From: Paraspadella gotoi
Taxonomy: Eukaryota > Chaetognatha
Assembly (NCBI GenBank): GCA_051294375.1
Contig: CM119263.1
Location: 11,819,130-11,883,129, forward strand
Length of the DNA stretch: 64,000 nucleotides
Direction of reading: 5' to 3'
Shown: positions 50,301-63,099 of the stretch, in pieces
How positions within the stretch are numbered: position 1 is the first letter of the stretch
Layout of the letters: each line of letters opens with the position of its first letter
Notes under the pieces: generated by a model
Seen by the model: only the letters and a program-made list of their open reading frames with translations
Told to the model about the DNA's origin: nothing
Databases searched by the model: none
Program-made: the position numbers and the translations under genes

Positions 50301-53094
50301 AAGTTTTAAGAAACTATACGGGAGGCGAATTTAGGATTCGCCACAGGTTCCTATTTAATAAGTAGTATTTATCCGTCCCCATTCGTCTTATTTCTGTACT
50401 TATTCTGATACTTACATCGCTCTCTTTCCTTTTTCCCCTTTTCTCTATCCCTCTTTCCTCTCAGTCGTTTTACCCGCGGGATTTTGTTTTGTTTCTCTAC
50501 AAAATATTTTGAACCACAAAAAACTCTTTTCTGTTTGAATGAAACGAAATTTTGTCGATGTTTCCGCTTTTATTTTTTTTCTCCGAACCGAGTTCAAAAT
50601 ATTTAGTGCGAATACTAATTATCGAATTATGGAATCGTAGAATTATGGAACGACCGATGAGAAACAATCTCAAGCAACCGTTTCTCTCTATCCTCATTTT
50701 AAAAAAGAAAAGTTTTGAACTCTACGAAGTAATTATTAGTAATTGTTTTTCTTTTTATCGAGCAATTGGTTACTATTTCCAAATTTTTGGAGGTACATAA
50801 ATTTATAACTTATAAATAAAAAGGCTTCCTGAGGCAAAAAGTTATCAAAATCGCCGCTTGGATGTTTTTTTTCTCTACAAAAAATGCAAAAGCTACTCAT
50901 TGACACCTTGATTTGCTATGTAAAAAAGAAATCCCCTGATGATTGCAAAACATTTAATATAATCATTTTATTTATATTATTATTAAAAGATTTTCTTAAT
51001 TAAAAGCCTTTATTTTTTTTTTAGATTGTCTTCTACTCATATTTCTTTCAAACGTTTCGAGTTCCATCATTTCAGATTTTGTTTTAGAGTTCTATAAAAT
51101 TAAACGCAGCAGATCGTTCTATCCGTGACCGGAATCGATGCCAACAGAAAAAAAAACATTTACATGAAAATCCCGTTTATTCGCTCACGATCACGTTTTA
51201 CTTCCTTCACTTCTTGAATCCCCTTCATTCAACCCTCGACACGTTCATGGGCCGTATATTCTTTCACCTTCATCCAACACTTTCATTCACCTTTCCTAAT
51301 TTGCTAATCACATTCACAATCGCTTTTCTTTCATTTTCTATAATCTTTCCCGCCTTTCCTCTCAGCTCCTTTCCGAGGCCTGCGCGTTTCCGCTTCCTGC
51401 GCGTAAATGCAAATCGTTTTTTTTTTTTCTAAAATAAAAACGCCTTAATTCACCTTAATTCTCTGTGCCATGGAGCTGTACATGGTGACTAATAATGATC
51501 ATACTTAGTACTTCCTCCATTCTGCTCATGCCATTATGTACTCATTGCTCAATTTTCTCATTTAGCTTATCATTAATAGATAGTAGTCATAGTGTCATAG
51601 TCATCGTAGTCATAGTGCTTAGAATAGGCAAAAATGTTGTTAAAAGGACGCTCACGTGGGACGCGGCGAAAAAAAGAAAAAAAGGAAATGATCCGAAGAG
51701 GCTCAGGGATTAGGGAATAATAATAATGTAATAACATAATATGTATAATAATATCTTTGATTGTCCGTTTTCCGACATGTTGTTAAGGTTATGTGACGGT
51801 TCTACTATTCTAATCTATCAAAGAATATTTAGTGCAATCTTTACTTCATGGATCTTCAACAGTTGTGTTTGATCAGCAGAAATAGGATTCTATACTAGAC
51901 GAAAAAAGCCTATTTGCTGTGTGAGTCAGAGGTTATTTGCTGTTTTTGAAACAAAACAAACAAACAAACAAACTTTGTTTTCTCTGAAAATAAATTATAA
52001 TTTTAGAATTTTTTTTAAAAATAATTTATTTAGATTTAGCGTGAAATCAAACATGACCTAAAACGTCCTCCATAACAATACACATATCTTTTAATGCTGT
52101 TAATCACATATCTTTTCTCAACCAAAGACATCTCTTCCCCATATCCGGCCAATCCACTCACCCCCGAACCACTCCCCCAAGTTGCGTCGTTCCTGTTGAC
52201 GACGCCCAGGCTGATTGCTTTCTGTGTCAGCGCAAGGGAAATGAATATTCAAGATTCCAGGTGGAAACGTGGTCGTCGTCGTCGTCGTTGCCGTCTATTC
52301 CTCGACTTGTATTTTCCTGTATGGTGCAAGGAGAAAAATGAAACGTGTTCGAGTTTTGCGCCTGTTGCAGAGTCTGCTGCACTCTGCTGCTGCGTAAGAG
52401 ATGAGGGCTTTCCAGTCTTTGTTCAAAGTGTCTCAAGGACAAGGGTAAAGATAGTTTTAAAAAATGCATGTGAATCATTATAGTTATGTCAACTATATAA
52501 ACTGAACTCGACTGATTTATAAATTTCTACATTTTATATCATATCTTATATTTTAAGATTAAACGTGTTTATCAGCATGATTCTATCGATTTTAAAGATT
52601 TTTTAAATTTTTTTATTATCTTTAATCTCAAGTCAATTTTTCTATTCCCAGCTATTTCTCTACATATGGTTTAACGTACATTAAGCCATATTACTGTAAT
52701 GTCAAAAGCCAATCTTGATATATTTTCAACATTATTCTTCTTTACTTAGGAACGTTTGATGGATTTTGATAAGTGATGTAATAAGCTTGAAGCGGGTTTT
52801 AAACCAATCACTTTGCTTTGCAGTTGAGTCGGATATCAGTTGAATGATACCATGCAATTTTTTTAGTATTTTGCAGCTGAGATAATCAAGGTCACTGATT
52901 AGTTTTTTAAAACTATATACTTTTTTCCCTTTTTCCTGTCGGTCACTATGGCTATAGCTTGATTGCTTAGGATATTCTATTATGTTTTCGTTTGCTCCGG
53001 CTTAATCTATACTTATTGATTGTACTTGATCACTCTTGTTGTATTCGAGAAAAATATAGAAAAACATTATACCACTTCATTGATAGGAAAGCCA

Positions 53095-53315
53095 GGTACT
53101 CTGGGAGTGAGCAAATAAGATTGTGTGAGAGTCTTGAATGAAAGCTTGCAGGGACCTGCTATGTTATTAAAAGCTTGCAGGGACCTGCTATGTTATTATC
53201 TTGTAAGAGTGATGGATGCCTTAAACCACCAAAGCTTGTCCAAAGTCAGGGGCAAGATAGCTTATTTATTAAATGAATGAATATTTTTTATATTGGTTGT
53301 ACCAATTTCATAATA
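53095..53315 (-). repeat. dispersed repeat R1 copy with internal tandem duplication
   Basis: Read on the - strand it starts ATGAAATTGGTACAACCAAT and follows the copy at 4858 closely. A ~32-base block ending in AAGCTTGCAGGGACCTGCTA is present twice in tandem (about 53142-53205). Confidence 0.88.
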
Positions 53316-53539
53316 TAAAAATTTTAATACTTTAAAGTAACTTCAAGGGGACGCGTTTCGATTAAAATCCGAAGCCCAGGGAAAAAAAGGTTTTGGCTGT
53401 AGAATGAAGGCATTTGGAGCCGAACGACGGACATTTGGAACAAAACCAACCAATGAAAAATGCCAAAGGTCACCGAGGATGGACAAACGTCATTCTGCCC
53501 TTCCTGGCACCCCACCTAAGATTCAATTCTCTTCCGTAA

Positions 53540-53625
53540 GAGAACTGAGAATAATAATATAGCATGATCCTGCCAGCTTTTATTCAAGACTGTCTCCGTC
53601 TTGGTTATTAACTCCCAGATTGCTA
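53540..53625 (+). repeat. dispersed repeat R1, divergent inverted half-copy
   Basis: ATAATATAGCATGATCCTGC, AGCTTTTATTCAAGACTGTC and TTATTAACTCCCAG match the 3' half of R1 in the opposite orientation to the copy at 53095-53315. The two enclose about 225 bases of unrelated DNA. Confidence 0.6.
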
Positions 53626-56319
53626 ATCTTCCAAATCAATGAAGTGATATAATATGTTTTTAACTGTTTTAAGTAAATTGTAATGTAATTGTAATTGGAC
53701 AAAATATTCCTAAAATTTTGTTTTACTTAGCTTTTTAAATTTTTGATATTTATGAAAAGCTTAAAATACAACAAATTGAAGATAAGACATACTACTATCA
53801 TATTAAAAAACGACCACTGAAAAATATGGCTTTAATCGAATGCAATCGTTTGCGTAATCGTAATCGTATTTTCCAAAAAAGCTTTCCTTTCTCTTTAAAC
53901 TTTTTCATATTCCGGATATTTCCGCCTAAGTTGAGCTGACATTTTCGTTGACGTGTCACTTTCAAACATAAATGTACGTCGTTTACTGCGTCTTTCCTTC
54001 CGTTGGGACCAGTTTCTTCGCGTTTATCATGGTTAGACTCGGAGAAAACGAGAAGAAAATGGAGTTACAGAAAGAAGTCAAGCCCCAAAAAAATAAGGAC
54101 GCATTCCTTCCAAGGTCTTCCTCGCCCCATCACCCACTATTTCTTTTCCCTCTAACATGTCACCTTTCCACCATCGGAGGAAGCCTTTAAAGCCCTGCTT
54201 CGCCGCGCGCCTATTTTTAACCATAATTCACGAAGGAAGCGCGCAAGGACAAAAATTTGCGAAAAAACCTCCAAACATCTTTCGAGGTTGGGAAGATTAT
54301 GAGTTTTAACAATATCGACCCTAACTCAAGAACGCAACTTTGAACGTGCTTAGAATTTCGTTCTCTTTGTGCACTGCGGTATCAATCGCTTTCCTTCAAT
54401 CGACGCCGTTTACGAAAAACTCGACCATTAACCAAACGCCAATCCCAGTCATAACGCTTGGGCTGATTTTCGACCCCAGTGGGAAATTCTCTAGAGCGAT
54501 TCTCTGCGAAATCTATGGACAAACCCATAAGTCAGGGTCTACCCGGCCCTGCATCCTCATCATCGTCGTCATCCGCAGCGCCACCACCATACTTCTTAAG
54601 CCGACGCATTCAACTTTTTCCTTCGATGCCAAATCGCCGATGATGAATCACTTCAACGATTGAGAGCCGCACCGAAATAAGAAAACTGAAAAAAAAAAAT
54701 TTAAAGGAAATTTTAAATGATGAATAAACTGAAAAGTAACCTTTTTTAATTTTTTTTTTTTTTTTTTTTTTGTTGAAATTTTGGTTTTTTTTATCTATCG
54801 TATATATTAAAAATAACAATAATGATTGATAAGCCACATATTATTCTTTGTTTACCAAAATGTTTAGTACTCTCGTTAATTTCGCATTTTCGCTATATTT
54901 AATTATTTATAAAGGTAAGATATTTTTCTTCATACAGTATTGCAGCTCGTTTTTTCGCTTGATTTGGTTTAGTTACTGTCATTCGACTTTTCAGTGCCGT
55001 GTTTTTCGCCGTCGTCGACGTCGTCTATCTAAGGGTCGACTGTCCAAAGGGTTTATGGAATTTGGTTAAGAGGGAAGAGAAAAACTTTTAGTATGAGATC
55101 GAGAGAGACTTCATGTAAACTTCGTTATCTTTTCTAACAGTATTACTGCCCAAAATCCTCTATTTTACACCCCTGTCTTCACCCTCTCTCCTCTTGATAT
55201 TCTACAGTCTACAGTCTTTTACAGTCTACACTCTAGTCTTAAATTTAAACTTTTCTTTGTCCTTTTCTACTTTTCATCCTAGTTCGACTTCGACAACCCG
55301 ATTGAACATTTGTCGCAGAATTGTCGTTGTTTTTCGTAAACGAAGGTGTGCTGTTTTCCACCCCTTCCTATTGCTTTTTTCATAAATTCCATTAATTCCA
55401 CTAATTCTTTTCCTCTCGTCCGCTTCGTTCTCCCCCTTTTGTCGTCCAAAATGAACATGTCACATGTTTTTATTCAGCGGAGCGAAGGTGACTTTTTACT
55501 TCGCTTCGTTTCTATCCCACTAATTTCTTTTTATATAGTTTAAATTTCAATAATTTATTCTTGTCAATTTAATCATCGTCATCTTCATAGGCTCTCCCAC
55601 CGTTCCTATTGTTCGCCCTCTTCCTCGTCATCCCCCTTTCTCTGAAATAGTATTGTAGGAGAGAGATAATTTGTGGCGACGTCTTTTGTTTTGCAGAGTG
55701 GGAGGCTGGGAGTCACGACCGTTAGTTTGTTTTGCCTTTTGTCTTCGAGGTACTTTCCTTGGGGATCGGCTCGGTTAACATATTCTCTTAAAAATGTTAT
55801 AAGCATTTCCCCTGGCTTTTTTTTCCTTTTTTTTTTTCTTTTTCTCTTTTGCCTTTCTCTCCCTTCTCTACGTATCTCTTTCTCTCCTTAATCTCTCTTT
55901 CTCCATCTGTCTCGCTTTCTCTCGCTCTCTCTCGCTCGGCTTTCGCTCGAAAAACTTTTCCTGATTAAAGTCTTACAAAGTTGAATTGCTAGTCGCCATG
56001 GTGCTGGTATTTCATTCAGTTTTTTTTTTTCCGCGTTACTCCATTTACTCCAACTCGATCAAATGTAAAAAAATATTCTTTGATTTTAAATTTAAGAATT
56101 TTGCTCCAGCAGAAAATAGCAAAGAATGACATGTTTAACCACGATGTTTTTTGCGAGTATATTTAGGGTTATAATTTTTTTTCCATTTTTTAACTTATAC
56201 TTATTTTAAAGAATACTATCATATGTCAGGATTTGAATTTTATTATTTTCCGCTAAATGTTAGATCACTAAATCGGTTTATCGGTCTTATATACATAAAA
56301 TAAAGTAACATAAATAACA

Positions 56320-56405
56320 TATAGGTAGCCTGGCACTGCAATAAGTTCACCCCGGCTGTAAGTATGACTGTTTCAATCGTGACCCGGTGGTTCATTAAGT
56401 AATAA
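56320..56405 (-). repeat. dispersed repeat R2 copy
   Basis: Matches 36655-36735 (see that entry). The surrounding - strand (56243-56642) has two overlapping short open frames in different frames. The first includes a hydrophobic KFICALFIIAVLVGQ stretch like a signal peptide. This could be a decayed small secreted-protein gene or a fragment of a mobile element. Confidence 0.5.
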
Positions 56406-57917
56406 GTAATACCATCAGGCATCAGCTCAGGACCATCTGGTACCCGGATCAATCCCCAATGGGGCGTGGAAAATCCTCAAGACTGGTTCCATCTCAGGAC
56501 CCGTTCCATTGCCGCCCATTATTATATACTGTATAATGCTTTTTTGCATATCTGCGTTTTTACTTTGCCCGACCAAAACTGCAATTATAAATAGGGCACA
56601 TATAAATTTCCGATCATTCAAAACAAATACTAAACACCACATACATATAACGTCTTACGAATTTGAACGTTAAAATATTGATTATTAATATTTTTACCCA
56701 GTTTTCCAGCTAACTAAAAAGAACTCGGGTTTTCACTGCTGCTTTTGAAAGATCTCATCAATATGCGCGACAGGCGCTGACAGCGACGAAGGGGCGTTTA
56801 TGCAACTAACACTCCGAGGCGTTTCTTATTTCCGCCATTAGCACCATTAGTCTCACAGATCGTTGCTATAGAAACCTCTCGTCCGGTCGTTTCCATGGAC
56901 GCACATCTGCCCGTTCTCAAGTATTGCTGTTTGCTCTCTCCCATGGTTTTTTCTTGTTCTCTCCTTCTCTCTCTTACTCAGTCACGCTCACGCGCACGAA
57001 AATTATGTTATAATAAACAGAATTACGTATTAACATTTTTTCTAATCGAATGTCAAAAATCAGATCGGAACCGAAAAAAAATGATAGAATTTATACGGTA
57101 TATAGGCATTAGTCATACAATATGTTCTATTTCAAATGCCACAAAAAATAGCAATAAAAAAGATAGCCCCCAATGCCCTATAAAAAACTAAACAAAAAAA
57201 ATGAAATAATTTAAATTTAAGTTAATATAAAGTTTATAGTCATTTAAATTTTTTTTTACAAATATTTAACTAATTATTTATTTTTTAAGGAAAACATAGC
57301 TTTTTATGATTAGAATTCAATAATACTCTTAGATTGAGATCTTTAGCTATAGTTTTAATTGTGATATTAATTTCAGCTCATAAAAATGAATTTAAGATAA
57401 AATTTAAATAAATTGCATTTCTTATTTACAGATACAAAACCTATATTGTAAAGGCTATCTTCAACGTTTTTAAATAGCTGATTATGCTCATCTTTTTCAG
57501 AGCTTTGAGTTGATTTATCTTTATTATTTTAATTCTATTAAATAAGGCATAAACTAAAGTTTAATTGATGTTCAAAACCTATTCAAACATTGACGAATTT
57601 GACATCTTGATTCTAAAAATTGCGTGCTCAGGGATAAATAAAATTAAATACGATTATAAAACAGTTTTTAACGATCTTTTATATGGTATCATTCATTTTT
57701 TTCTACGTAAAATACTTTTCAAGCGAGTCTCAATTCCTTCGTGGCATTTGAAATTGATCTTACTGTAGAAGATCTGAAAAAGTTACGAAAGTGCGAGATT
57801 AATCGTTCCTTAGTGTCCTCTCTCTCTCTCTCTCTCTACTCATCGTCTTCTCTCTTTCACTCATCATCTTTCTCTCTCTACTCTCTCTCCGTCTTTTCTC
57901 TTTCCCTTCTACTTCCC

Positions 57918-58735
57918 TGCTTCCGGCGGATTCGGGCGCAAAAAGAATCATCTCAACAACTACCAGTAGCTACTTTTTTCCTATCAGGAAAACGTTTTAT
58001 TAGAGTTTTATTTGTAGTTTATTAGCATCTTTTATTTCCAACAGTGAGGGCCGTTGCCAGGCCAAGGATTTCCTATCCAGGGAGATTTGGGCATAGTTCC
58101 TCTATGATCCTGAGTCCTGAGGTCCGCTGGTCTTGCTGGGGCGCAGTTGTTCTTCTTTCTTCTTGGGAGGCCGCTGAACTGCCCCAGAAGCCTTGTTACA
58201 CTCCTTTTTATAGAAAAACCCTAGCCTACCCTTCCTCCTCATCTACATAAAATAGAGCATCTCATTGGTGCAAGGCTAAGGAACCTGAGTACCCCTTGAG
58301 GACCCTCAGCTCTCCTCTCTCTCCTATTGGCCTGAGGGTTGGTATCCTGAGATCTCTCTTTCCTCCTCTCTCTCTTGCTGAGGTGTGCAAGCTGGTCATT
58401 GGTTCTTCTGTTTTCCCGCCAACTTCTCATTAGATGATCTATGCTTGAGATAGCTGACATAGCAGAGGAGTGACGAGAAAACTTGCTCAGGTACCTATCG
58501 CTTCCTTCCTAACCTCAGGTAGGTGAGCAGGGGCGAGCAGACTAGCTCAGGTACCTCTCTCTTCCTTCCTAACCTTAGGTTGCAGAGCAGGGGCGAGGAG
58601 ACAAGCTGAGGAACCTCTCTCTTCCTTCCTATCCTTAGGTTGCTGAGCAGGGGCGAGAAGACTAGCTCAGGTACCTCTCTCTTCCTTCCTATCCTTAAGT
58701 TGCTGAGCAGGGGCGAGATCCCTAGCCTCGTAACA
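57918..58735 (-). repeat. 3' LTR of the retrotransposon
   Basis: 818 bases, with an exact 60-base tandem unit repeated four times near its 5' end (about 58485-58720; each copy has CTTCCTTCCT at 58501, 58561, 58621 and 58681). The outer edge (TGCTTCCGGCGG) diverges a little from the right copy (TGTTGCGG). Confidence 0.9.
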
Positions 58736-58752
58736 TCCATCCCCGACCACCC
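58736..58752 (-). other. polypurine tract
   Basis: GGGTGGTCGGGGATGGA on the - strand lies directly before the LTR. Plus-strand DNA synthesis of LTR elements is primed at such a tract. Confidence 0.7.
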
Positions 58753-61700
58753 GGTTTTGGTCCCCAAAACTAAAAAACCTATGACTTGTGGCACACGGCA
58801 CCTGCTACAAAAAAATATTCATTTCAACAAAAAAAAGAAAAGAAATTACAGAGACACAATTCTAAAACTTACCTGTAAAAACAGAGACACAATCTTATGA
58901 GGTAAGTGACAAAATCAAGTAACACAGAAAGGATACTTGAATATGTATCAAATCAAATAAAATCAGAATCTTCACAGAATTTGATGAGTTTTTCTCATTT
59001 TTCCCATGGATTGCTTGATTGATAAACTTCTTTGAGACTGCTTCTCCCCGACCAAGATTTCTCAAACAGGTGAGATTTATAGATTTTCCACATCCTTGAT
59101 ATGAGAATTTTTCTTTTTCTCCACACTGCAGACTTTCCTCAATGGTGGCTCTCCCTTGACAGAATGTTGAAATGGATGATAAACTCCCCGACCAGGATCT
59201 TTCCAATGATTGGCTCCAGATTGATGAGATGGGACTTCTTGTTGTCCAATTAATCCTTGTTGTTTAGTTTGCTCTGAAGCAGTCTCTCCCCGACCAGGGT
59301 TTGTTCACAATGAAAAGATTTCTATTTGATCTCTTGTTTCTTGTTGGTTCTGCTTGATCAGAATAGGTCCAGTGAAGAAATTTTGATTTGATTTCCTTTA
59401 GTGAGTTTCTCCCCGACCAAAATTCTGTAGTAGTGATCCTTAAAAAGAGTTTTTTCCACAGTGAAGAGATTTTAGTTTATTTTCTGCTGAAGTAGTTTCC
59501 TTTTGAGGATGAAATTCATTGTGAATGAGTTCAATATTTTTGATAACCGTTGAGCAATTTTGTTAGATCCTCAAAGCCTTTCTGTGAGGGCTTTCCTCCT
59601 TTATTTCCAAGTTTCAGATTATTTCCAATTAATTCTCTTTGATGGTGCGTCCTTGAGATCCAAATTTGTTTCAGTGTTTATTTTTATTTGGTATTTATTT
59701 ATTTTTCTATTTTTGTGGTGACGTCAACTGGCGTCATTTTTCACTTAATATCTCTCCTTCCTGGATGGCATACACTTTAATTTTAACTTCATCGCCCCAT
59801 CAGGTGTCACTACACCTGGATTTTCAAATTTGATGAATAATCTTTAATCCTCAGTCCACGGCTTCACGGGCCGAAAATTCACACTTGGCCAAGAATTTTC
59901 TCCAGAATCCACCTGCGCAGGAATTTAAAATTTAAGTTTCAAACATCCATCTTGACCACCAAGATGAAACAACCATACTTTAGCATCATACAAATCACAC
60001 GTTGATGGAAAGTTGCCAGATGTGTAGAATCGCAGGATGGGCCCTTCCAACGAAATCCAGTGACTCTTAATCCTACACCAACAAACGGTTGATTACACTT
60101 TTCTTATTATTTTTTTTTTTATATTTTTTCAACATTGCCGCTGGAGTTATTTTCTGTAAATTAAACCTTCCGTAAAATTATTTTTAATTTTAGAGAGAGA
60201 CGTTGAAAAAAATATTTTTAATTCTTCACAACAAGTTATTCCCGAAATTCTCCTTTATTTTTCATTTTTCGTTTTTAAAGATGTTTATTTCAGATTCAAT
60301 TTTGATTTTATTTTAGAATTTTACATTTTTACATTCAAAGCCAAATACGAGACGAATCGAAATCCACGAGTCCGATGGGTGTATTCGGCAGTAGCGATCA
60401 ACCTTCTCAGCTTTTGGTCAGAGCTGACGATCGACGAAGGAAAGATGATTCCCATTTCATTTTTCGGCGGCAGCAAGAGACCGTCAAAGCCTATGGTTTC
60501 TTTCGTTGGCGTCCATGGTTAGAAAGAAGTAAACAAATCTTGATAAGAAAAATATCTTAAAAACAGGAAATCACGATCTTGGAGTTTCTGCTTTTTGGTT
60601 TTTCAGAAAAAATTCAGGGTGTAAATATTATGTCAGTTTAAAATTTTAAATTTTAACGGTTAGTTTTCCTCCGTTTTAGCGTGCAAATAAAATTGCCTTT
60701 TAAAAGAAGGTTGAATTTTCATGGATCCTTTTTTTTTTTTTTTCAGTGTGGAAAAACAAAAGATTGACGCGTGGCTAAAATGCGAATCTTTCAATCATTA
60801 TGGTTTTTTTTTCTCTCCTAGTTTGAAATTTGGGATTTTGAGAATATATTTCTGATTTTAATTTTAACTCCATTTTAGTTTTCAAATTCCAGTTTCCTTT
60901 CCATTAAAAATACAGACTCACAGCGTACTCGAGTTTTGTTTTTTGATTTCGTATATATTTTTTATTTTTGTTTTAATTTCATTTTAATTTCGGTTTTTAT
61001 TTCAACGCTTTTTCTGAATTTCATCTGCTGTGGCTTTTCACCACCAAGCAAAGCCAACCAGTGCAATATTATCAGATCATTTAAACTCAGTTTGTATAAT
61101 TTAGGTTGATCCCGTGTCAACCATTGACAGCCAACACTCTCTTTCATGCACTAAGACTCGGCCCACACAACCATAAGGATCCTATGTAAATCCCGGTGGA
61201 TTTCATAGGTGTTTTACGGTGCCGTCAACTGTCATGCATTACTAAAGAGATAGTCCTGCTATGAAGAACTCAAATTCAGGACCCAGGCCACCAATTGCAA
61301 ATCATATGTCATGAATTTGGCTTAGCATCATTCGCAACCTATTGCCAACCAGTTCACGTCATGTTGGTAGTTTTGAAAGAGATGCTCCATTGTCCGCTTG
61401 TCTACAACTTTATAAACGATTTTGACTCCTTTCAATGGAGTCTCCTGACAACGGCTCATTGTCCAGAAATTGGCAGTAGATTGACCCCGCAAGAGCAGAC
61501 AAAATGCACAAAAACCAGAACTCACCATCACTGTTTATTTAAACAACAATCGGGTGGTGAAGCGACAACTAACAAACTCAAAGATCCTGGGCGATTCAAG
61601 AAGCATTGAGCAAGCATTGAAGGATGGGGACCGAAGTGAGTGTTACTGTCCACGTGGACGCGAATCAGGGAGCACACCAAGTTTGATTACAAGTTATTTG

Positions 61701-62053
61701 TTCCACAAGTAGAAACTGTCACATTGGTGGGGAAGAGAACTGTCAAACTGCACAATCAACTGGGCCGCTCTCAGCAAGCATAGATGCCATTAGCAAAGCG
61801 AGCATATTGAGGATGGGGAAGAAAGTGATTGGAACTGCGCAACTCCGGGGCAAATCAGAGAGAATCAGACTGTGAAACAAAATTTTTAAATTTCCATTTT
61901 TATTTTACTCCTATTCATTTTTTTTTTTTTTTTTTTTTAGTATTTTTGACCTACAAGGAGCCCATTCAAGGGAATTTTGATTTTAGAATTTTAAAATTTT
62001 AATTTTTGAAGAAATTTCCATCCAGGATTTTATCCACTTTTGGGCGTTGAGAG
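58753..62053 (-). other. internal region of the retrotransposon, no coding domains seen
   Basis: AT-rich, with only short interrupted frames. The motif TGGTCGGGGA/G (- strand) recurs near 59046, 59186, 59288 and 59411, at irregular spacing, in the part next to the polypurine tract. Around 61560-61860 two imperfect segments sharing AGCAAGCATTGAGGATGGGG-like words are repeated. Autonomous Ty3/gypsy elements normally need about 4 kb of coding sequence, which cannot fit here. Confidence 0.7.
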
Positions 62054-62071
62054 CCCAGCAATTGGGCGCCA
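62054..62071 (-). other. primer-binding site
   Basis: TGGCGCCCAATTGCTGGG, two bases inside the LTR on the - strand. A TGG-initial sequence is complementary to the CCA end of a tRNA primer. Confidence 0.85.
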
Positions 62072-62073
62072 GA

Positions 62074-62831
62074 TGTTGCGGTTTCGGGCCGCAAAAAAGA
62101 GTCATATCCTACAAAGAACTACCCAGTAGTTACTTTTTCCTATCAGGAAAAACGTTTTATATAAGATTTTTATTGTAGTTTATTAGATTCCTTATTTCCA
62201 ACAGTGAGTGGCCGTTGACAGGCAGGATTTCTATCAAGGGAGATCTTGGGGCTATTTCTATCTATGATCTGAGTCTCTGAAGGTCCCGCTGGTCTTGCTG
62301 GGGCGCAGTTGATTCTTCTTTTCTTCTTGGGAGGCGCGTGGAACTGCCCGAACGCCTGGTTAACTCTTTTTATACGAAAAACTAGCTACTTTCTCATCTA
62401 CTAATAGAGATCTCATTGTGCAGGCTAGATTGATCTTTGGACCTGCAGTTCTCTCTCCTTCATATTGGTGAGGGCTGTGGTATTGAGATTCTTTTTCTCT
62501 CTTTTGGCTGAGTTGTGAGCTTGATCATTGGTTTTTACTGTTTCCGCCATTTTGATGATTATGCTGAGATAGTGAATAGAGGGAGTGGGATTGTAGGTTT
62601 ATCGTTTTTCTATAGGTAGGTTGAGCGGGGCGAAGCAGACTAGCTCAGGTACGTTCTCTTCCTTCCTAACTTAGTTGCAGAGGTCCGGGCGAAGGAGATC
62701 AAGCTGAGGACCGTCTCTCTTTCTTCCTATCCTTAGGATTGCTGAGAGGGGCGAAGAAGAATAGTCTCAGGTAGATCTCTTCTTCTTCTATCTTAAGTTG
62801 CTGAGCAGGGGCGAGATCTAGCCTCGTAACA
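62074..62831 (-). repeat. 5' LTR of the retrotransposon
   Basis: 758 bases. Compared with the other LTR it has many scattered single-base insertions and deletions, especially in repeated letters, and has lost parts of the 60-base units. Confidence 0.88.
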
Positions 62832-62837
62832 CTTCCC

Positions 62838-63020
62838 TTTCTTTTTTCCCGCGGAGCGAGAGTCTTGGGCCCAAATCTCGTCGAGCTCGTCTCCGCTTGT
62901 TGGCAATAAATCTCGCATTCGAGGTCGGGGTCGGGCCTTCGACGGCCGAGTGAGGCTGGACGCGGAGGGTGTAGGGTGGGGTTTGACGTGGGGTGCAGAA
63001 CCGAAAATGAAAAGGGTCAA
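62838..63020 (-). CDS. coding-like segment at the retrotransposon edge, unidentified
   Basis: GC-rich DNA on the - strand is open as SLTRPSKARPRPRMRDLLPT then SGDELDEIWAQDSRSAGKKK, after an acceptor-like CCGCGTCCAG. The frame reaches the target-site duplication of the LTR element with GGGAAG. On the far side of the element the sequence resumes with TAG in frame, so before the insertion the segment would have ended GKKKGK-stop. It looks like a C-terminal exon, but neither family nor other exons were recognised. Longer open frames run further upstream in two frames. Confidence 0.3.
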
Positions 63021-63099
63021 AGAGCTCGCTCCAAATGCTCATATTCTTTGACAGTGCGATGTTTTTTTTTTCCCTCTTCCCCCCACTGTAACTTTTTTG

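Larger units (their letters stand above)
47900..53090. other. AT-rich stretch without recognised genes
   Basis: Apart from the CCTAA-type tract, one GA microsatellite and the SINE candidate, no feature is supported. Short open frames here are in low-complexity or AT-rich DNA. Confidence 0.5.
57918..62831 (-). mobile_element. LTR retrotransposon, non-autonomous or decayed
   Basis: Two long direct repeats (57918-58735 and 62074-62831) enclose 3.3 kb. The right copy starts TGTTGCGG and both copies end in GTAACA, giving TG...CA ends. The flanks are CTTCCC on both sides (57912-57917 and 62832-62837), a target-site duplication. On the - strand the LTR at 62074-62831 comes first and is followed by TGGCGCCCAATTGCTGGG, two bases after the LTR, a typical Ty3/gypsy-type primer-binding site. 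A purine tract GGGTGGTCGGGGATGGA (58752-58736) precedes the other LTR. These fix the - orientation. No gag, protease, reverse transcriptase or integrase frame was recognised inside, so it depends on another element or is decayed. It is inserted just outside a coding-like segment at 62838-63020. Confidence 0.9.

Noticed and set aside
52094-52483. 129-codon frame
   Set aside because: Mixed composition with an Arg run from CGT repeats. No domain, no splice support.
54340-54663. 107-codon frame with moderately even composition
   Set aside because: No recognised motif and no convincing splice borders. Left unannotated, though it could be tested with transcript data.
58484-58720. CRISPR-like regular repeat array
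   Set aside because: The 60-base units are tandem without unique spacers and lie within an LTR of a eukaryotic element.
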